This document shows positions 6,318 to 7,617 of a DNA stretch of 7,617 nt, in pieces. The notes under the pieces are model-generated. The model was not told where the DNA came from. It did not search any database and worked only from the letters and a program-made list of their open reading frames with translations. The stretch is taken from the NCBI GenBank assembly GCA_900770895.1, contig CAAGMF010000241.1, positions 1 through 7,617 on the forward strand, in the 5' to 3' direction. Within the stretch, counting starts at the first letter, position 1; every line of letters begins with the position of its first letter. The DNA comes from an uncultured Mitsuokella sp. GTDB lineage: Bacteria > Bacillota > Negativicutes > Selenomonadales > Selenomonadaceae. The translations under genes and the position numbers were made by a program.

Positions 6318-6732
6318 GAAAATAGGCAAGAAGGGTGAGATCGTCGAGGTATCGGACGGCTACGGCCGCAACTATCTCCTGCCGCGCAAGCTCGCGGCGG
6401 CGGCGACCTCGCAGAACCTGAATGTCGCCAAGGCTCAGGAGGGATCGAAGAAGCGCCGCGAGGCCATGGCCGCCGACGAGGCGAAGCTCATGGCGGCGCA
6501 GCTGAAGCAGGTCGAGGTCACTATACCGGTGAAGATCGGTGCCGGTGGCAAGCTGTTCGGCTCGGTCACGGGCAAGGACGTAGCTGACGCCCTGGCCAAG
6601 CAGAACATCGATATCGACAAGCGCAAGATAACCATAAAGGGCGAAGTGACCGGTGAGGGCGTCTACGAGGCTGTCATCAAGGTCCACCCGACCATAACGA
6701 GTACGATAAAAGTAAAGGTAGTAGCTGATTGA
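6289..6732 (+). CDS. rplI: 50S ribosomal protein L9
   Basis: This 147-residue protein begins MKVILLQDV and carries the L9 signature region (G-x2-G-x4-V-x2-G-Y-x2-N-Y-L, about residues 13-30). That N-terminal RNA-binding domain is joined by a long charged helix (about 45-75) to the C-terminal domain. The family is usually about 148 residues. L9 binds 23S rRNA near the L1 stalk base and supports reading-frame fidelity. The start at 6289 is preferred because GAGGAG (6273-6278) lies 10 nt upstream. An in-frame ATG at 6280 would leave only 1 nt between the ribosome binding site and the start. The first 29 nt overlap the end of gdpP in another frame, so translation of the two may be coupled. Confidence 0.97.
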   Translation: MKVILLQDVKKIGKKGEIVEVSDGYGRNYLLPRKLAAAATSQNLNVAKAQEGSKKRREAMAADEAKLMAAQLKQVEVTIPVKIGAGGKLFGSVTGKDVADALAKQNIDIDKRKITIKGEVTGEGVYEAVIKVHPTITSTIKVKVVAD

Positions 6733-7617
6733 TGAGTTTCCTGGATAAGATATTCAAGCGGTCCGGCAAGCAGGCCCCGGCTCCGGAGGCCGATGCCGAG
6801 CTGCCGCCGCTGGAGCCTATAGACCGCGAGATCAATGCGCTCTATGCCGCTCTGGTCGATACGATGGGGACCGAGAAGCTCGTGCTGGCCGCTGGCAAGC
6901 TGAACGCGCTGAACCTCATGCGCTCCGCGAAGCGTGGCGAGCGCGTGCTGGCGTTGCAGCGCGTGCTGCACAACGATCCCCTGATGGAGCCGGCCCCGAC
7001 CGACAGCCAGCTGCCGGAGGTGCTGGCCGAGCTCGCGGAGCGCGTCGCGGACATCCGCGCGCGCAACGCCGTCGAGGACAGCATCGAGCAGAAGGTCAAT
7101 GAGAAACTCGAGCAGGAGCACGACGAATACGTCGACGACATCCGGGCGCAGGTCATCAAGGAGGCCAAGCCCGGCGCTGAGTCGCCGCATGACGCGAAGA
7201 AGCGCGAGCAGCTCGAAAAGCTCGAAAAGATCCATCTGACCCAGTCCATCATGGAGCTGCTGCGCCCGCGCAAGCTCGAGGACATCGTCGGACAGGAGCG
7301 GGCCGTCGAGTCGCTGCTTGCGAAGCTGTCGTCGCCCTACCCGCAGCACCTGCTGCTCTACGGGCCGCCGGGCGTAGGCAAGACGACGGCCGCACGGCTC
7401 GTGCTGGCCGAGGCCCGGCAGAAGAACTCATCGCCGTTCGCGGCCGATGCGCCTTTCGTCGAGACGGACGGCACGACGCTGCGCTGGGACCCGCGCGACA
7501 TGACGAACCCATTGCTCGGCTCCGTGCATGACCCGATCTATCAGGGCGCACAGAAAAACTATGCTGACAGCGGCATCCCGGAGCCGAAGCCGGGCCTCGT
7601 AACGGAGGCACACGGAG
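6732..7617 (+). CDS. lonC: LonC-type ATP-dependent protease, N-terminal part (cut by the window edge)
   Basis: The frame is open from ATG 6732 to the last base, giving 295 residues. The N-terminal 175 or so residues are charged and partly helical, with a coiled-coil-like stretch at about 95-166 rich in E, K, R and Q. The AAA+ module starts near R178 (P-R-K-L-E-D-I-V-G-Q, 179-188), and Walker A is G-P-P-G-V-G-K-T-T at 211-219. The window ends at about the point where Walker B should follow. Layout, a Walker A preceded by a long unique N-terminus rather than the classic Lon N-domain, and position after rplI fit the LonC family (spore_lon_C). In that family a Ser-Lys peptidase domain would follow; it is not visible here. 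The ATG overlaps the rplI stop by one base (TGATG) with only a weak ribosome binding site, so translation is probably coupled to rplI. Confidence 0.85.
   Translation, partial: MSFLDKIFKRSGKQAPAPEADAELPPLEPIDREINALYAALVDTMGTEKLVLAAGKLNALNLMRSAKRGERVLALQRVLHNDPLMEPAPTDSQLPEVLAELAERVADIRARNAVEDSIEQKVNEKLEQEHDEYVDDIRAQVIKEAKPGAESPHDAKKREQLEKLEKIHLTQSIMELLRPRKLEDIVGQERAVESLLAKLSSPYPQHLLLYGPPGVGKTTAARLVLAEARQKNSSPFAADAPFVETDGTTLRWDPRDMTNPLLGSVHDPIYQGAQKNYADSGIPEPKPGLVTEAHG

Noticed and set aside
4254..6329. 691-codon open frame on the minus strand, antisense to the whole of gdpP
   Set aside because: gdpP on the + strand has full domain and active-site support. In GC-rich genes the codons whose reverse complements are stops (TTA, CTA, TCA) are rare, which leaves long antisense frames open. 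The translation is rich in H, R, A and D repeats and matches no family I know.
1..7617. CRISPR arrays, insertion sequences, phage genes or tRNA/rRNA
   Set aside because: No spaced repeat arrays, transposase-like frames, terminal inverted repeats with target duplications, or conserved RNA sequences were seen on either strand.

Overview
The window is GC-rich bacterial DNA with Firmicutes-type gene content. The right half is a four-gene block, all on the + strand: a DUF2232/YybS membrane protein, the cyclic-di-AMP phosphodiesterase GdpP, ribosomal protein L9 and a LonC-type ATP-dependent protease. The order yybS-gdpP-rplI is the one known from Bacillus subtilis. Together with lonC, the GC-rich composition and the protein styles, it suggests a member of the Negativicutes (Selenomonas/Mitsuokella-like diderm Firmicutes). 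The genus is an inference and was not tested by any search.

Layout: bases 1-240 are intergenic and carry a strong hairpin terminator. Bases 241-867 (minus) encode a DUF2284 cysteine-rich putative metal-binding protein. Bases 888-930 hold a clear minus-strand intrinsic terminator. Bases 953-2932 (minus) encode a full-length dCache/HAMP methyl-accepting chemotaxis protein. Bases 2933-3318 are a divergent intergenic region with an excellent extended -10 promoter facing right, a weaker candidate promoter facing left, and several inverted repeats. From 3319 to the end of the window runs the tight yybS-gdpP-rplI-lonC unit: a 20-nt gap, then a 29-nt overlap, then a 1-nt overlap. lonC runs off the right edge shortly after its Walker A motif.

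How the genes work together: the chemoreceptor is expected to sense an extracellular small molecule and signal to CheA/CheW. The DUF2284 protein is in the same direction but lies behind a terminator, so any functional link is weak. The right-hand unit is housekeeping and stress-linked: GdpP lowers c-di-AMP, L9 is a large-subunit ribosomal protein, LonC is an AAA+ protease, and the YybS-like membrane protein has no established function. I see no CRISPR array, tRNA, rRNA, insertion sequence or phage gene. I do not see a convincing new system here. The most useful second looks are the terminator just upstream of the DUF2284 gene, the diverged ligand pocket of the chemoreceptor, and the structured divergent intergenic region.
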